A stretch of 64,000 bases of DNA. It comes from Dioscorea cayenensis subsp. rotundata. Its lineage: Eukaryota; Streptophyta; Magnoliopsida; Dioscoreales; Dioscoreaceae. The translations under genes were made by a program, and so were the position numbers. Below are positions 36,613-49,478 of the stretch, piece by piece. The DNA lies in assembly GCF_009730915.1 (NCBI RefSeq), contig NC_052477.1:28344420-28408419 (forward strand), written 5' to 3'. The notes under the pieces were generated by a model. It was not told the DNA's origin and searched no databases. It saw nothing but the letters and a program-made list of their open reading frames with translations. Every line of letters starts with the position of its first letter. The stretch's first letter is position 1.

Positions 36613-38657
36613 ATGTCCCTCTCTGGAGGAATGGATTCTCCGGCGACCGGAACTCTGAGACCTCGCCGGAGACCCCTACAGCCTCTCAGCTCTCCGGCGA
36701 ATCATTTGCCTACGGAGAAGATGTCGTCGATCCAGATCTCGAAGCAGATCGATGGCGATGCAGGCAAGGAGAACCACCCGGCGTTCTCTGGCCGGCTGGA
36801 TGCGTCGCTGGCGGAGGAGCTCGGGGTTGCGCGGAGGAGAAGAGATAGGATCCGATTGGAAAGGGAGAGAACTGAGAGGATGCTTGGAGAGCGGGATTTG
36901 GTTCTTGAGAACGGGATGAGAGATTTGGTGATGAGAGGAGAAGAGCAGAGGAGGTTGGAGTTGGAGCTTCTGCGTCTCATTGGGATCAGTGATCTGGGGC
37001 TTCTTTCGGTGAGAAACATCTCAAATTTTTTTCTCTTTTTCCCTTTGATTGATGCGAGATTGGGGAAATTTGATGATTTGGGTGTTGGTTTTGGGGATTT
37101 CAGGGATCATCATCTCCAATTAGGTCTTTGAGAGAAAGGGAGGAAGAGAGGAGGAACAAGGATGCTGGTAGTGCATTGCAGGTAGGTAGGGTTTGGATCT
37201 TCTCTGATATTAGGGTCATAAATGTGCTCCTTTTTTGGTAATTAATGCAAGCATTTGTTCTGTTGTTGTGATCTTTATTGATTAATGTCAAAGATGTGCA
37301 TTGGATTAATGACTTGCAAGGTGGAGAATTTTTGTTTCAGTGATTTATGTCTTGTTTAGTATGGAAACCATTTGAGTTTAAAGTTTTTTTTTTTGGATAT
37401 ATTAGATGGACAAATTGCTATTTTTTGTTATGCTCTTGTTTGAATTTATTTGTTTAATTATTTTACTTGGTCACTTAGATGAACAAATCAAAATTTTTGT
37501 TAAGTATTGATTGATTTTTTTCATTTGATCTCTTAGATTATCATATTACTGAATTTTCACTTGATCTCTTACATGCCAAATTGGCACTATGTGTTAGCTA
37601 TGTTGAAATTTTTCACTTGGATTTTTTAGATGAGCAAATTACTATTTATTATTGAGCTGTGGTTGAATTTTCACCTGTTCTTGTAGATGAACAAATTACT
37701 GTTTGTGTTAACTATGGTTGATGACCAAATGACTGATTGTTATCAAGTTGGATTAAATATTAATCTGATCTCTTTGATGACCAAATTTAGTGACAATGAA
37801 AAACTTGACAGAAGGCATATATGTGAAAAAGTTAAGATTGGTTTATGTCATCAGATTTCTTAGATGGCCAAATTGCTAATTGTTTTTAACTTGTGATCAA
37901 ATTTTACCTTGATTACCTTGATGATCAAATTAGTGACAATGAAAAAGTTGACAGAAAGGCATATATAGAAAAAGAAAAGTTAATATTGGTTCGTTTTATC
38001 AGCAAATCCAGCATTTTCACAAGTTTTCGCTAGTTGTAATTTAAGCGTGATAACTTGTCAGACTGAGCAAACAAAAATGTGATCTACTCTTGTCTGAATT
38101 GCAATCAACTGTGAATTACATATGTTATGTTTAATTCGAATGATGTAGTTGAATTCATTCATTGTCTCTTGATAAATTATTGCCTAACAACATGGATATT
38201 TATTAATTCACTGTGTTTCATGCCCTTCTCTTCTTCTCTTTTCATTAATTTTATCTCAATCAAACTCAAACATCGACGATGTTGCATAGTTATACATCTA
38301 ACATGTTTGCCCCCCTATTTTATTAAACATAAATGTGATTTACTCTTGACTGAATTGCAATCAACTGTGAATTACATATGTTATATTTAATTCCAATGAT
38401 GTAGTTGAATTCGTTCATTGTCTTTTGGTAAATTATTGTCTAACAGCATGGAAATTTATTAATTGACTGTGTTTTATGCCCTTCTTCCCTTCTTCTCTTT
38501 TCATTAATTTTATCTCAATCCAACTCAAACATCGACGATGTTGAATAGATATACATCTAACATGTTTGCCCTCCTATTTTAGGCAATTGAATTCGAGGAT
38601 GAAGATAACAAGTTACAGGAGCTCTGTTCATCTGGTGAATCAGGAAAGATAAACTAG
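36613..38657 (+). CDS. Small coiled-coil protein with KEN- and D-box-like motifs
   Basis: The three exons 36613-37008, 37104-37181 and 38583-38657 are all in phase 0 and encode 182 residues, or 176 if the in-frame ATG at 36631 is used. The N-terminus is proline/arginine-rich (RPRRRPLQPLSSP, 16-28), contains a D-box-like RRPL (19-22), and is followed by GKENHP with a KEN box (52-54). The middle is a highly charged helix (RRRRDRIRLERERTERM, then EEQRRLELELLRL), probably a coiled coil. The tail is acidic (EFEDEDNK) and short. KEN and D boxes are degrons read by the APC/C ubiquitin ligase, and together with the MSA-like promoter motif they suggest a cell-cycle role. The family is not recognised, so this is inference. 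Clean splice sites and an intact frame support a real gene. Confidence 0.72.
37182..38582 (+). other. Second intron of the KEN-box gene, built of duplications
   Basis: The intron is 1.4 kb. The 5' half (about 37380-37990) is made of degenerate repeats around TTAGATGAACAAATTACTAT and GATGATCAAATTAGTGACAATG. The 3' part is a tandem duplication with a 256-bp period (38075-38330 and 38331-38581). The downstream copy ends in the functional CTATTTTAG acceptor. The upstream copy reads CTATTTTATT at the same place and has lost, or never had, the AG. Confidence 0.8.
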
Positions 38658-39885
38658 ATTCAGTCTTCCTATTACCTCCATTGTTTTATTACTTCTTTTT
38701 CGTCGTATTAGTATAAGAGATTTCCTCAAAATCACATTCCAGGCATTCTTTTTCTCTTTTTTCTTTGAGGAGTGTATAGCTTGTGATCCCTACAAAAACT
38801 TGGTAAGCAAATTTAGTCTCATTTGCATGTGTGATCACATTGACAGGATCTATGAAAATTCAAATGAAGATTATTTGGTGCTAATTTGCATGCAAGTTCA
38901 TTGTCAATACTTCTGTTCACTGCAACAGAATATCTTTTGAGAAAAAGTTCATGTTTTTTTTTGTATCTGAATAAATTTTTAATGTTTGTTTTTCATTAAA
39001 TATATAAATTTGAGTTGATACATGGCATCTAATATTGTATATTTCATGCTTCTGTATTGTATGTAATGAATATTTTAAAGTTTTGAAATTTGAATATGTA
39101 TATTAATTCTTTTTTTTTTAATAATGTAATGCATTTTACAAAATTGATATCCCAGCAAACAAAGTAAGTAAATAAGTAAGTAAGTAAGTAATAATAATAA
39201 TAATAATAATAACAACAACATTAAGAGGGGAGGGGCACATCATTTAGGGGCATTAATAGATTTCAAATCTAAAGGACGTCCTATAGTACCAATGGACGTA
39301 GGGCACCCTATATTTCAAATTTAAAGACATTCTACGGTACCATTGGATTTAGATATTAAATCAGCACAATTTTTTGTATAAGTAATTCATAACCATTAGA
39401 TATTGATCTAATGACTATCATCAAATATACTTAAAAACAATAACTCTGGGTAGATATGTAGTTGATGTTTACCCTAACAATAATTCTAATACTAATACTA
39501 ATAATAATAATATAACAACAAGAACAATAATTATTATTTAGGAAAAAAATAACAACAATAACTATTATTAAATCAGAAGTTTATTTCTTTAAAACTTAAG
39601 TTTATATCTATAATAATAAAGCAAAAAGGGAAAACAAAATCTTATTTGAAATAAAATTTGTAAATATCCCATTTAAATTTTTTTTTTGGGAAGTAAAATA
39701 AAGATTAATTGATTAGATAAAATCTTAATTTTCTGCATGGTTTTTATGATAAATCTCTTTTATTATATGATGATACTATCATTCATTCATTTTTTTTAAA
39801 ATTAATTAAATCTATTCAAATTAATACAAAAAAATAAATTAAAACCCTACTCATTTAACTCTATTTAATTTTATATGCTTACTCA
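38658..39885. other. AT-rich spacer
   Basis: The first 100-200 bases are the likely 3' UTR of the KEN-box gene. Simple repeats, (AAGT)n and (AAT)n, occur at about 39161-39215. A short imperfect direct repeat (AAATCTAAAGGACGTCCTA... and AAATTTAAAGACATTCTACGG) lies near 39257-39345. No gene is supported. Confidence 0.5.
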
Positions 39886-40221
39886 GTGGGGATGGCAAAA
39901 CCCGAAAACTGACTCGTGGTTTTTGACCCGATCCGCCAAAAATGAGGTGGCTTTGGGCGAGACGGGGCGGGTTTAGTTTTTCCATGCCCCGCCTCCCTAG
40001 CTATCAATTTAACTTATTATAAATATTATATAGTATAAGATTAAATGAATTTTTTTTTAAAATTTTCAATAAATTTCTTATGAGTTTGTTTTTATATGTA
40101 TATATTCATACCTATGAGTTAGTCCGAATAGGGTTGGGTGGCTGGTTTATGAGAAAAAAAGGTGACGGGGCGGGAATGGTAAAGGCGTGTCCCACCTCCA
40201 CCTGCCCCATTGCCATCCCTA
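39886..40221. mobile_element. hAT-type MITE
   Basis: The ends are inverted: GTGGGGATGGCAAAAC on the left, and CCCCATTGCCATCCCTA on the right, which is TAGGGATGGCAATGGGG in reverse complement. The element is flanked by the direct repeat TTACTCA (39879-39885 and 40222-40228); an 8-bp target duplication with one mismatch would fit hAT elements. About 336 bp, GC-rich at the ends and AT-rich inside. The 60-codon frame at 40080-40262 crosses its right end and is not a gene. Confidence 0.7.
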
Positions 40222-40228
40222 TTACTCA

Positions 40229-41880
40229 TGAACTCTTTATAATTATTTTTTTAAAAAAATAAAAGCTTATATTTCTCTTCATGTCCCCATCTTTCAGAAA
40301 TCACACTCCTAGAATTTATTGCCCCCTGACTTTAATGAATGCCCTCCCACTGCCACATTATTTACGGATTTTGCCACCACCAACCCTTAGTTATTGGATG
40401 ATTAGATCTACCCTTTTTTGGGTATGTTTGCCATTTTATGGAGGTAGAACATGTGGCAGTTCATTAATTACAAAAATACCCCTATGTGTCTGGAAAATTT
40501 TCAAACGTACCACTGCTATTTAAATAGGATATTATGCTCCACATAAAAATAATGAAAAGCGTTTGATATTTTCTTTTTATTTTGTAAATAATCTTTTTGT
40601 GATTACATGAATTAAAGGTATTATTGATTATTAAAATTTGAGCTTTGGCATTATTCTTATATTTAAATCTGATAACTTCCTTTATTTTTATATTTGTTTT
40701 TACTTTTTACCATTATGTCTAATATGGTAGCCCAAGTTATAGATATAAAAATGCTGGTTTATGATTTTTCTATTTTAAAATCAATAATTTATTCAGTTAT
40801 TTGTTTTTCTAATTTGGAATACACATTCTTCTCTTTTTTTTTTTTGACCGAAGAGCAAAAAGCTAAGAAAACGACAAATTAAGTTAAGTTTTGGCATGAC
40901 TAAGTTAAATAAACTAACTTAATCAAGATTAACTGGATTGAAGTCTTCCAAATGAGGATGAGAGAATTGAGGCAGCATATTAATACAATTAAAGTAGATA
41001 TGTTTTTATTATTTTTTCCCCAAATTTTTCTTACTTCTACTCATTTTTTTTTTTAATTTTTTTTTACAAATTAAAGACAAGTGCCTCTAAGTTAGAGACA
41101 CATAGAACACTGCGCTCGATTTGTGTGATTTTGAAATTTGATTTTAATTTTTTTTTAAATAAACATCTTGTGCAAGAGATTCGAGGACAATAGACTAAGA
41201 GACCATTAATTTTTTCCTATTTTTTTCTTCTAAATAAATACATCTACGTGAAAAACAAGATTTTTTTAAAATATCTCTCTCGCAATTTTTTTTTAATAAA
41301 ACTAACTTTAATAAATAAAAATTAATGTTATTTATAACGAGAGTTGATACTTTAGTTATTAACAATTAAAAAGAAACTGAAATTAGTTTCAAAGAATCTA
41401 AAAGAAACCAATCCTATTTTAATTAGTTTAATTAGTTTTTTTTAGATGAAATATAGACAAGCTATCTCAAGCCTGCACACATGTGCTTTCATCCCTGCCA
41501 GAGCTGAGTTGGAATTCATTTTTTAGTAAAAATACAAACACTATATATAAGGAGTTATGATGTCAATTAATTAAAAAATTGTCGGTTTTTATTATTTTTT
41601 TCAAAGTAATTTATGATATTTTTGAGTTATCATAAAAGAGTTTTATTGTTAATTAAAAAATTATCATAAATAATTATGAGTTAGAGAATGAGAACCTTAA
41701 AAATAAATAAAAAAATAAAAAAAAATACTTAGGTGAAAAAGAAAAAAAAAGAAAAAAAAAGAAGAGAGCCATAAGCATTTGGTATTGCCGACAATGCCAA
41801 ACTAATGTTCCGGTATAATTATGCATTCATTTACAAAGCAAAGAAAAAGAAACAAGCACGCTTAATTAAGACATCCAAGA
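40229..41880. other. AT-rich spacer
   Basis: Homopolymers and AT-rich sequence. The short open frames (40281-40523, 40694-40882) show no family similarity or splice context. No gene or clear element was identified. Confidence 0.5.
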
Positions 41881-41884
41881 TCCA

Positions 41885-42049
41885 ACCAATAAAAATGTTC
41901 CACGTGTCACAAGTTAAGTGGGGCCAACCTGACACGTCTGCCAAAAATATAACTCAAGGGCATTTTCAGTAAATATAGAAAAAAGTGAAGGGCATTCTTG
42001 TCATAACAAATCAAGAACTACATAAGACCCCCTTCTCTCTCTACATTTT

Positions 42050-42081
<32 letters not shown>

Positions 42082-42334
42082 TCGCGCTCGTCCATCCAGA
42101 GTCCTCGTCCTTCTCGTCGGCCTTCAACTCTCTCCTCTGCTCGCCTCGTCGCAGGAGAAGAGGGGAGAATCGAAGAGAGAGTTCGTCCCCCTTCTTCTCC
42201 TCGCCCTTGGCTCGTTGCTTTGATCTCAGGGTTATTGGAGGTTGGTGACTCGATCTTGGGCGCAGATCACCAGATCCGGCGCTGTTCCAGTTGGATCACA
42301 CGCTGTTTGATTCTTGGGTTTTGATTTCTTGGAG
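41885..42334 (+). promoter_or_regulatory. P4-ATPase gene promoter and leader
   Basis: A G-box CCACGTGTCAC (about 41899-41909) and a GACACGTC motif (about 41931-41938) precede a weak AATATAAC TATA-like box (about 41945) and a CT-rich probable start region near 42025-42045. A (GA)n microsatellite (about 42049-42079) lies in the leader. The likely first donor is GGAG|GTAGCT after 42334. One or more leader introns then run to an acceptor (TGTACAG) at about 43008, roughly 105 bases before the start codon. Confidence 0.45.
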
Positions 42335-43113
42335 GTAGCTGCATTCTTGCTGTTGTTTTAGGGATTGTTGATGCTTGTTTTTATATTTTGTTTGATGGTT
42401 TTGGGGGTTTGATTTTGTAGGGTTTCATGGACGCCTGATTTTTTCTTGAATTAGGGGAATTCAAGAAAAGAGGTGTTTGAAGTCTGGAAATCGGTGGAAT
42501 TGTTGATCGGATCTGGTGATCCGGTCTTGGGTTTTTGAGTGGGGTTTGCCGTCTTCGGTTGAAGGTTATTTTATTTTATTTTATTTTATTTTTTTATAAA
42601 TTCTGGAATATTTGAGAGTTTGGTGATTGAAATTTGGAATCTTCTGGTTAGTTTCGCGAAAGGATCGGTTGTTACGCGGGTAATTAAAGGGCTGGTTTCT
42701 GTTTGATGGGAAATTGTTCAGAAAAATCCGAATTTGAAAATCAGATTGGAGGGTAGGATTTTAAATTTTGATTGCATGCTTGGGAGCAGTGCTATGTGTT
42801 TTCCCCAACCTCGAATGCATTTGTCGGATGATAGTCTGTGATGTTGGTGCACATTCTGTTGGCTCCATCTTGACATTGCTGAGTCTTTTTATCGTCAGCG
42901 CCTCATTTGGCCTATTCCTGTCTGGTTCTTCCTATATTTCACCTGCATTTGTTTGCTATCGTCATAATTTTGTGAACAAAGTTGCAAAGACAGGGCCTTG
43001 CTGTACAGGTTAAGGGTACGATCTCGAAGCTATTCTAATTGGCAGGGTGGTAGTTGTTTTGGTAGTTTCTGAATGCTACCATAATAAAGAGAAGAGCTTG
43101 CATTTTGGGTGCC

Positions 43114-46100
43114 ATGGAACTGCAGAGATTTGAATCATCTGTGGTACCGGAAAAATTCAACAAATCACAGCGAGCCCGACCCAAGAGCATGCAGTTTGAT
43201 GAGCCATTCTCGGTTGATGGAGATCCTCCCAGATTGGTATACATCAATGATCCAAAAAAATCAAATGATAAGTATGAGTTCACTGGAAATGAGATTAGGA
43301 CCAGTAAATATACTGTCATCACATTTCTGCCCAAGAATTTGTTCATTCAATTTCATCGGGTGGCATATGTGTATTTCTTGGTCATTGCTGCTCTGAATCA
43401 GCTTCCCCCACTTGCGGTTTTTGGGAGAACAGTCTCTCTTTTCCCCCTCCTTTTTGTGCTTTTTGTGACTGCTATTAAGGATGGTTATGAAGATTGGCGG
43501 AGGCACAGATCTGATCGGAATGAGAACAACCGAGAGGCGAAAGTTCTGCTATCAGGTGAGTTTCGATCAAAGAAGTGGAAGAAGATCTGTGTTGGGGAGG
43601 TAGTGAAAATACATGCGGACGAAAGTATTCCTTGTGATATAGTTTTGTTGGGGACCAGTGATCCTAACGGAATAGCATATATTCAGACAATGAACTTAGA
43701 TGGTGAGTCAAATTTAAAGACCAGATACGCAAGGCAAGAAACAACATCGATGCTTTCTGAAGGGGGTTCATTTTCAGGATTGATTAGATGTGAGCAGCCC
43801 AATAGAAATGTTTATGAGTTCACAGCCAATATGGAATATAATGAAATGAAGATTCCGCTTGGACAGTCTAACATTGTATTGCGTGGCTGCCAGATTAAGA
43901 ATACTGATTGGGTTGTTGGGGTTGTGGTTTATGCTGGTCAGGAAACAAAAGCAATGTTGAATAGTGCAGTCTCACCCTCCAAAAGGAGCAAACTTGAAAA
44001 GTTTATGAACAGGGAAACTATGTGGCTTTCAATCTTTCTGCTTTGTATGTGTGCAGTCGTGGCTGTAGGAATGGGAGTATGGCTTAGAGATCACAAAGCT
44101 AGGCTTGATACTCTTCCTTACTACCGTAAGAGATACTTTACAAATGGTCGCGATAACGGAAAAGCATACAAGTACTATGGTATTGCCATGGAGATATTTT
44201 TCTCATTTTTGAGCTCTATTATTGTGTTTCAGATAATGATACCCATATCCTTGTACATTACAATGGAGCTTGTTCGGTTGGGACAGTCATACTTTATGAT
44301 TGAGGATAGACAGATGTATGACAGTAGCTCAGACTCAAGGTTTCAGTGCAGATCATTGAATATTAATGAGGATTTGGGTCAGATACGTTTTGTATTTTCA
44401 GATAAGACAGGTACACTGACAGAGAATAAGATGGAGTTTAGGAGGGCAAGTGTGTATGGGAAAGATTATGGAAGTTCCACTTCCATGAAGAAAGCAAGCT
44501 CTGCAGGTTTGGCTATTAAGTCTTCTGATAGTTGTCCACCATCATATTGTTTTGTTATTACCTTGTCTCTATAATCTCTGTTTATTATGTCTGAATTTAT
44601 ACTTGACAACATGATTATCATGTTGCACTTAATTTGCATCTATGCACATCACATTTTACAGGTAAGATGACCATAAAATTTTGACAGTTGAGTGATTAAT
44701 TCCTGTGAATTTCAGATGCCTACTTTGCACTTGGTTTATATTCTTGAAATTTGATGCTGTATGATTTTTTATCTGATTATGTTTTTTGTCATCAGCTGTG
44801 AGTTATATCCAGAAGGGTCTAGCATTATATGTTCAACTCTTGTATTATTTCCTGGAAAATTAGTTGTTTCAGGATGACAAGTTGTGAACTTTGATTTATA
44901 AGTATTTTAGATAAAAAAAATTCCTTCATTCAAGATGAAGGTCATTTTATATGACCCTTCATTCAAGTCACAAACATGTTCTTTTCTAAAAACAACTGGT
45001 AAACATAGGAGTAGCACGATGTTAATGGATACAACAAGGCGAAAAAGTTCTCATGCTTGTATAGATAAAGTCATAATGTGATAGTTTGGTACAAGCATTT
45101 CTAAGTTGAAAAGCAACATGTGGGAGTGTAAAGGCGGACATGCTTCTTGTGTGAATTTATTGTTGTTAGAGTAGCTAATAGTTCCATGTTGGTTAATATG
45201 TAAAACATGGATTTAAATATATATAAGCTTGGGTTTGTCATCCTATCACCTTAAGCTTTTGGGTTAAATCAGACCATATAATATGTTTGGTTTGTATCTC
45301 ACATAATGTCAAAGCTCTGTTTGCAATGTGTCTAGTTAAAATAGATTAGCATGTATCAAAGGAGTGTGTTAGAGTAACTAATAGTCCCATTTTAGTTAAT
45401 TTGGAAAATAGTTGAATATATAAATATGTGTTTTTCCATCCTTTTGACTTAAGCTTTTGGGTTAAATTGGGTCCGGATAATATGTTTGATTTACATCTAC
45501 CAGTTGTAATACCTACAATTTAGGCTATCTTAGTTGTTTCCGTTCAGGGTATTAATGCTATTGTTCAAATAGAACTTAACACAATGTTTCTTCTGTTTTA
45601 TCTAGTGCATCAAAACATAAATTCTGCATCTATTTTAATAACCTGAATTTATGTTGGAATGATGTGCTTTTTGTTTTCTAGTTAGGTGAAACTTCATAAT
45701 TTTTGTTATAATTGATGACTCAAAACTTCATGACATGAAAATCACTAGCAAAAGATATTTCTCAAAACAACTTATATTTGAAATTGGATCAAAATTTTTA
45801 CAGAAATATGATGTTTTTGTCAATTTCATACAATAGCAAATCATTCAACTGTCAAATTTATTTGTTTGCATTATGTATTTCAAATCTATTAATTTGTTTG
45901 TTTTATTACATAGGAGTAGCAGGAGACCGGAGATGGAAACTGAAATCAGAAATCAATGTCGACCTTGAACTCATGGAAGTATTAGAAAGAGACTTGGTTG
46001 GAGAGGAGCGATTGGCAGCTCATGATTTTTTCCTTGCTTTGGCAGCCTGTAACACAGTCATTCCTATGGCTACCAGTAATTGTTCTGGTGACAATGTGCA

Positions 46101-49100
46101 TGATGAGGTGGAAACAATTGACTATCAGGGTGAATCTCCTGATGAACAAGCTTTAGTTGCTGCAGCTTCTGCTCATGGTTATACTCTCCTTGAGCGGACA
46201 TCTGGGCACATTGTCATTGATGTCCTTGGAGAGAAATTGAAGTAGGAAAAACCCCTTTTTTTTAGATTTAATTTATTTTTGTTGTAAGCTTTCTATCCTT
46301 GTGTTATTTTTTGCTGATTCTTTTTTTTTTTTTTACGTTTCCGAATTTAGGTTGGATGTATTGGGTCTCCATGAATTTGATAGTGTGCGAAAGAGAATGT
46401 CTGTTGTGATCAGATTTCCAAACAATTCTGTGAAGGTTCTTGTGAAGGGTGCTGATAGTTCAATGCTAACCATTTTAAACTCGGTGGATGCCCATGGAAA
46501 TCTAGGGGCCATGCATGCCCAAATTAGACGAGAAACAGAAAATCATCTGAATGGTTATTCATCACAAGGCTTGCGCACTCTTGTTGTTGCTTCACGGGAT
46601 CTTAATGGCCTAGAATTTGAGGAATGGCAAGAAAAGTATGAAGACGCCAGCACTTCATTGACTGATAGGTCAGCAAAACTCCGTCATGCAGCTGCTCTCA
46701 TAGAGTGCAATTTAAATCTTCTTGGAGCTACTGGGATTGAAGACAAGTTGCAAGAGGGGGTGCCTGAGGCCATTGAATCCCTTAGACAAGCAGGAATAAA
46801 GGTTTGGGTTCTAACTGGAGACAAGCAAGAGACTGCAATTTCAATAGGCCTCTCATGCAAACTCCTGACAAAGAATATGCAGCAGATTATTATAAATGGT
46901 ACTTCAGAGGATGAATGTAGGAGGCTTCTGGCTGACGCTAAGGCCAAATACGGAATAAAATTTGCCAGCTGTGGTAATACGGCTAATAAGGCCTTGAAGA
47001 AAAAGAAGTCGAATGATAATATTGTTGATGGTTGTGGGGACAAAAAGAATTCAAACATGTTGACAGCTAATAATCAATCCGAAGCTTTCACAAACGGTGG
47101 AATCAACTGTGAAATGCCTGAAAACCTTCCTGATAACGTTGTGGAGACAACAAATCCACTAGCACTTATAATTGATGGAAATAGTCTTGTTTACATTTTA
47201 GAGAAAGATCTTGAACCAGAGGTGAGAATCCTTTTTCGCTTAATTAAGATCTAATAAAAAGGAGGGTCTGTGTTGAGATCTTTATGTTTTCTTTTGAGCA
47301 TATGAAAATTTTCTTCAGTTTAACCAGACTTCAGTTTTCCCATCTGAATTGATAGGTATTTGTACTTTTATCATGTTTGATAATCTTGAACTGATTTCAC
47401 CACCATTCCTTTCTTCCCTTTTGCAGCTTTTTGATTTGGCAGTATCATGTCATGTTGTGCTTTGCTGCCGCGTTGCTCCTCTTCAAAAAGCTGGAATAGT
47501 TGATTTAATCAAAAGCAGGACAAATGATATGACTTTAGCCATTGGTGATGGTATGCTACTCAGACATTTATTTCTTGCTGGACTGATAATCCTCAGAGTA
47601 TAAATCTTAGAGTGTTATGGTTGCAATATTATCTAAGTTGCTGATCTTCAAAGAAAACTTTTCCCAGGTTTTTGGTGATTGATTAAAAGCACAAATACTA
47701 AGTTGAATCACGTTGGAAGATACGTTGTTAAGTTAAGAAATTATGATGTGGGTGAAGAGTTTGTAATAGGGATATTTGTATTTGCTTATCCAAAATTAGG
47801 ATATTGAGAATAGGGTCTTCAATATTTAACAAATTTTTTCTTAGCTTATATTATTTGGATTTTATGAATCTTTGAATCTTAGTTCTTTTTTCAGTATGCG
47901 CTTATCCAAAACTGGGATATGAGAAAAGGGTTCCAATATTTAACATATTTTTCTTTAGGTTATGTTATTTGGATTTTATGAATCTTTGAAGGTTAGTTAT
48001 TCTTCTTTTTCTGCGTTCTTCTTTTTCTTTTGTGGGGTGGCCGGGTGGGTATAGAAATCCTTGTATCCAGGTCTTGAATGCTATATTTTACAAATACCCA
48101 TGTTGAAACTAAGCTGAATAGAATCATAACCAAATTCTATTGACAAGGTGGGAGCCTCTCCCGAGTCAATGTCTACTGTTAATCACAATAATTAGAAGAA
48201 GATTTAAATTTTGTAATGCTATAAAAATGCATTAACTGACATTTCTTTTGAGTGACTTAATTATGGTTTTCCATATTTATTTATTTGTATTGAAGAGAAT
48301 TAAAAGATATGAGCACGATGTGCTTGAGGAGAAATTTGCATGCTTTTGTACTTTTGAGTTTTGAGCACCCTGAAGAACTTCTAACTTTTCTAGCGAGTAG
48401 AACCTTTCTTTTCTTGTCTGTCCCTTGTCTTGCTCTAAGGGAAAAAAAGCAGAACTTTTACTGCTTCTAATGTCATTCCTTTACTGTTACAGTTTTTATT
48501 CCAGTTGTAGATTTTGGTGAATAACAGTGAGAGATTTGCAACTTGCTTTAATCTCCTAACATCTTCTGCAGGGGCAAATGATGTTTCAATGATCCAGATG
48601 GCACATGTAGGTGTTGGAATATGTGGTCAAGAAGGCCGTCAAGCAGTGATGGCATCAGATTTTGCTATGGGGCAGTTTCGTTTCCTGAAAAGATTGCTCC
48701 TTGTGCATGGACACTGGAATTACCAGCGCGTTGGCCATTTGGTTCTGTACAACTTCTATCGAAATGCTGTTTTTGTGCTAATGTTGTTCTGGTAGGCCTA
48801 TTCATTTTGTCATCATTTCTGTGGATTCTTTGTTTACTAGGATTCTCAGTTTATTTAATAATCAGCTTTGCTGTTATTGTAATTTTGCTTCATGTTCCTG
48901 GATCTAAAAAAGTACGTAGGAAGTGAGATCACTAGCCACCTAGATGTACTTCCTTGTGATTTAGATATAATGTTTCAGACACAAGATATTATAGAACATT
49001 GGCGATGAGTATTTTTAGAATCATCTACAAAAACTATCAGATAAACAAACAAAATATGGTCTGAAATCAAAAGTAGTGATTTATCCGTGGAAAATGCATA

Positions 49101-49431
49101 TATATTGATAATTCATTTTTTTAGGACAAGTTATTGTTGTAAATCTTTTCTGGGTTAATCTGCATCAAGGTACTCTTTAACTCATTTGATCTTTAAATTT
49201 TCAGTGCATCTCTCAGAATTTTCACTAGCTTCTTTTATTAGAGAATTAATGAGTTGTTACTTGGTGCTGCTCCCTTGAGCCTTTTCTTGTCATACATGCA
49301 AATCTAGTGCATTGTGCTACACTGAATTTAGCCATGATAATTTTTTTTCTATCATCATATGCATCACACAGGTCATTAGACAATACATTTATATCTGAGA
49401 TGCTAAACTTCTTATTTGATGGCTATATAAA

Positions 49432-49478
<47 letters not shown>

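Noticed and set aside
43105..43113. Upstream start for the P4-ATPase
   Set aside because: The codon at 43105 is TTG; the first ATG in frame is 43114, which fits the ALA1 N-terminus.
46684..47058. 124-codon minus-strand frame
   Set aside because: Antisense shadow of the flippase nucleotide-binding and phosphorylation-domain exon.
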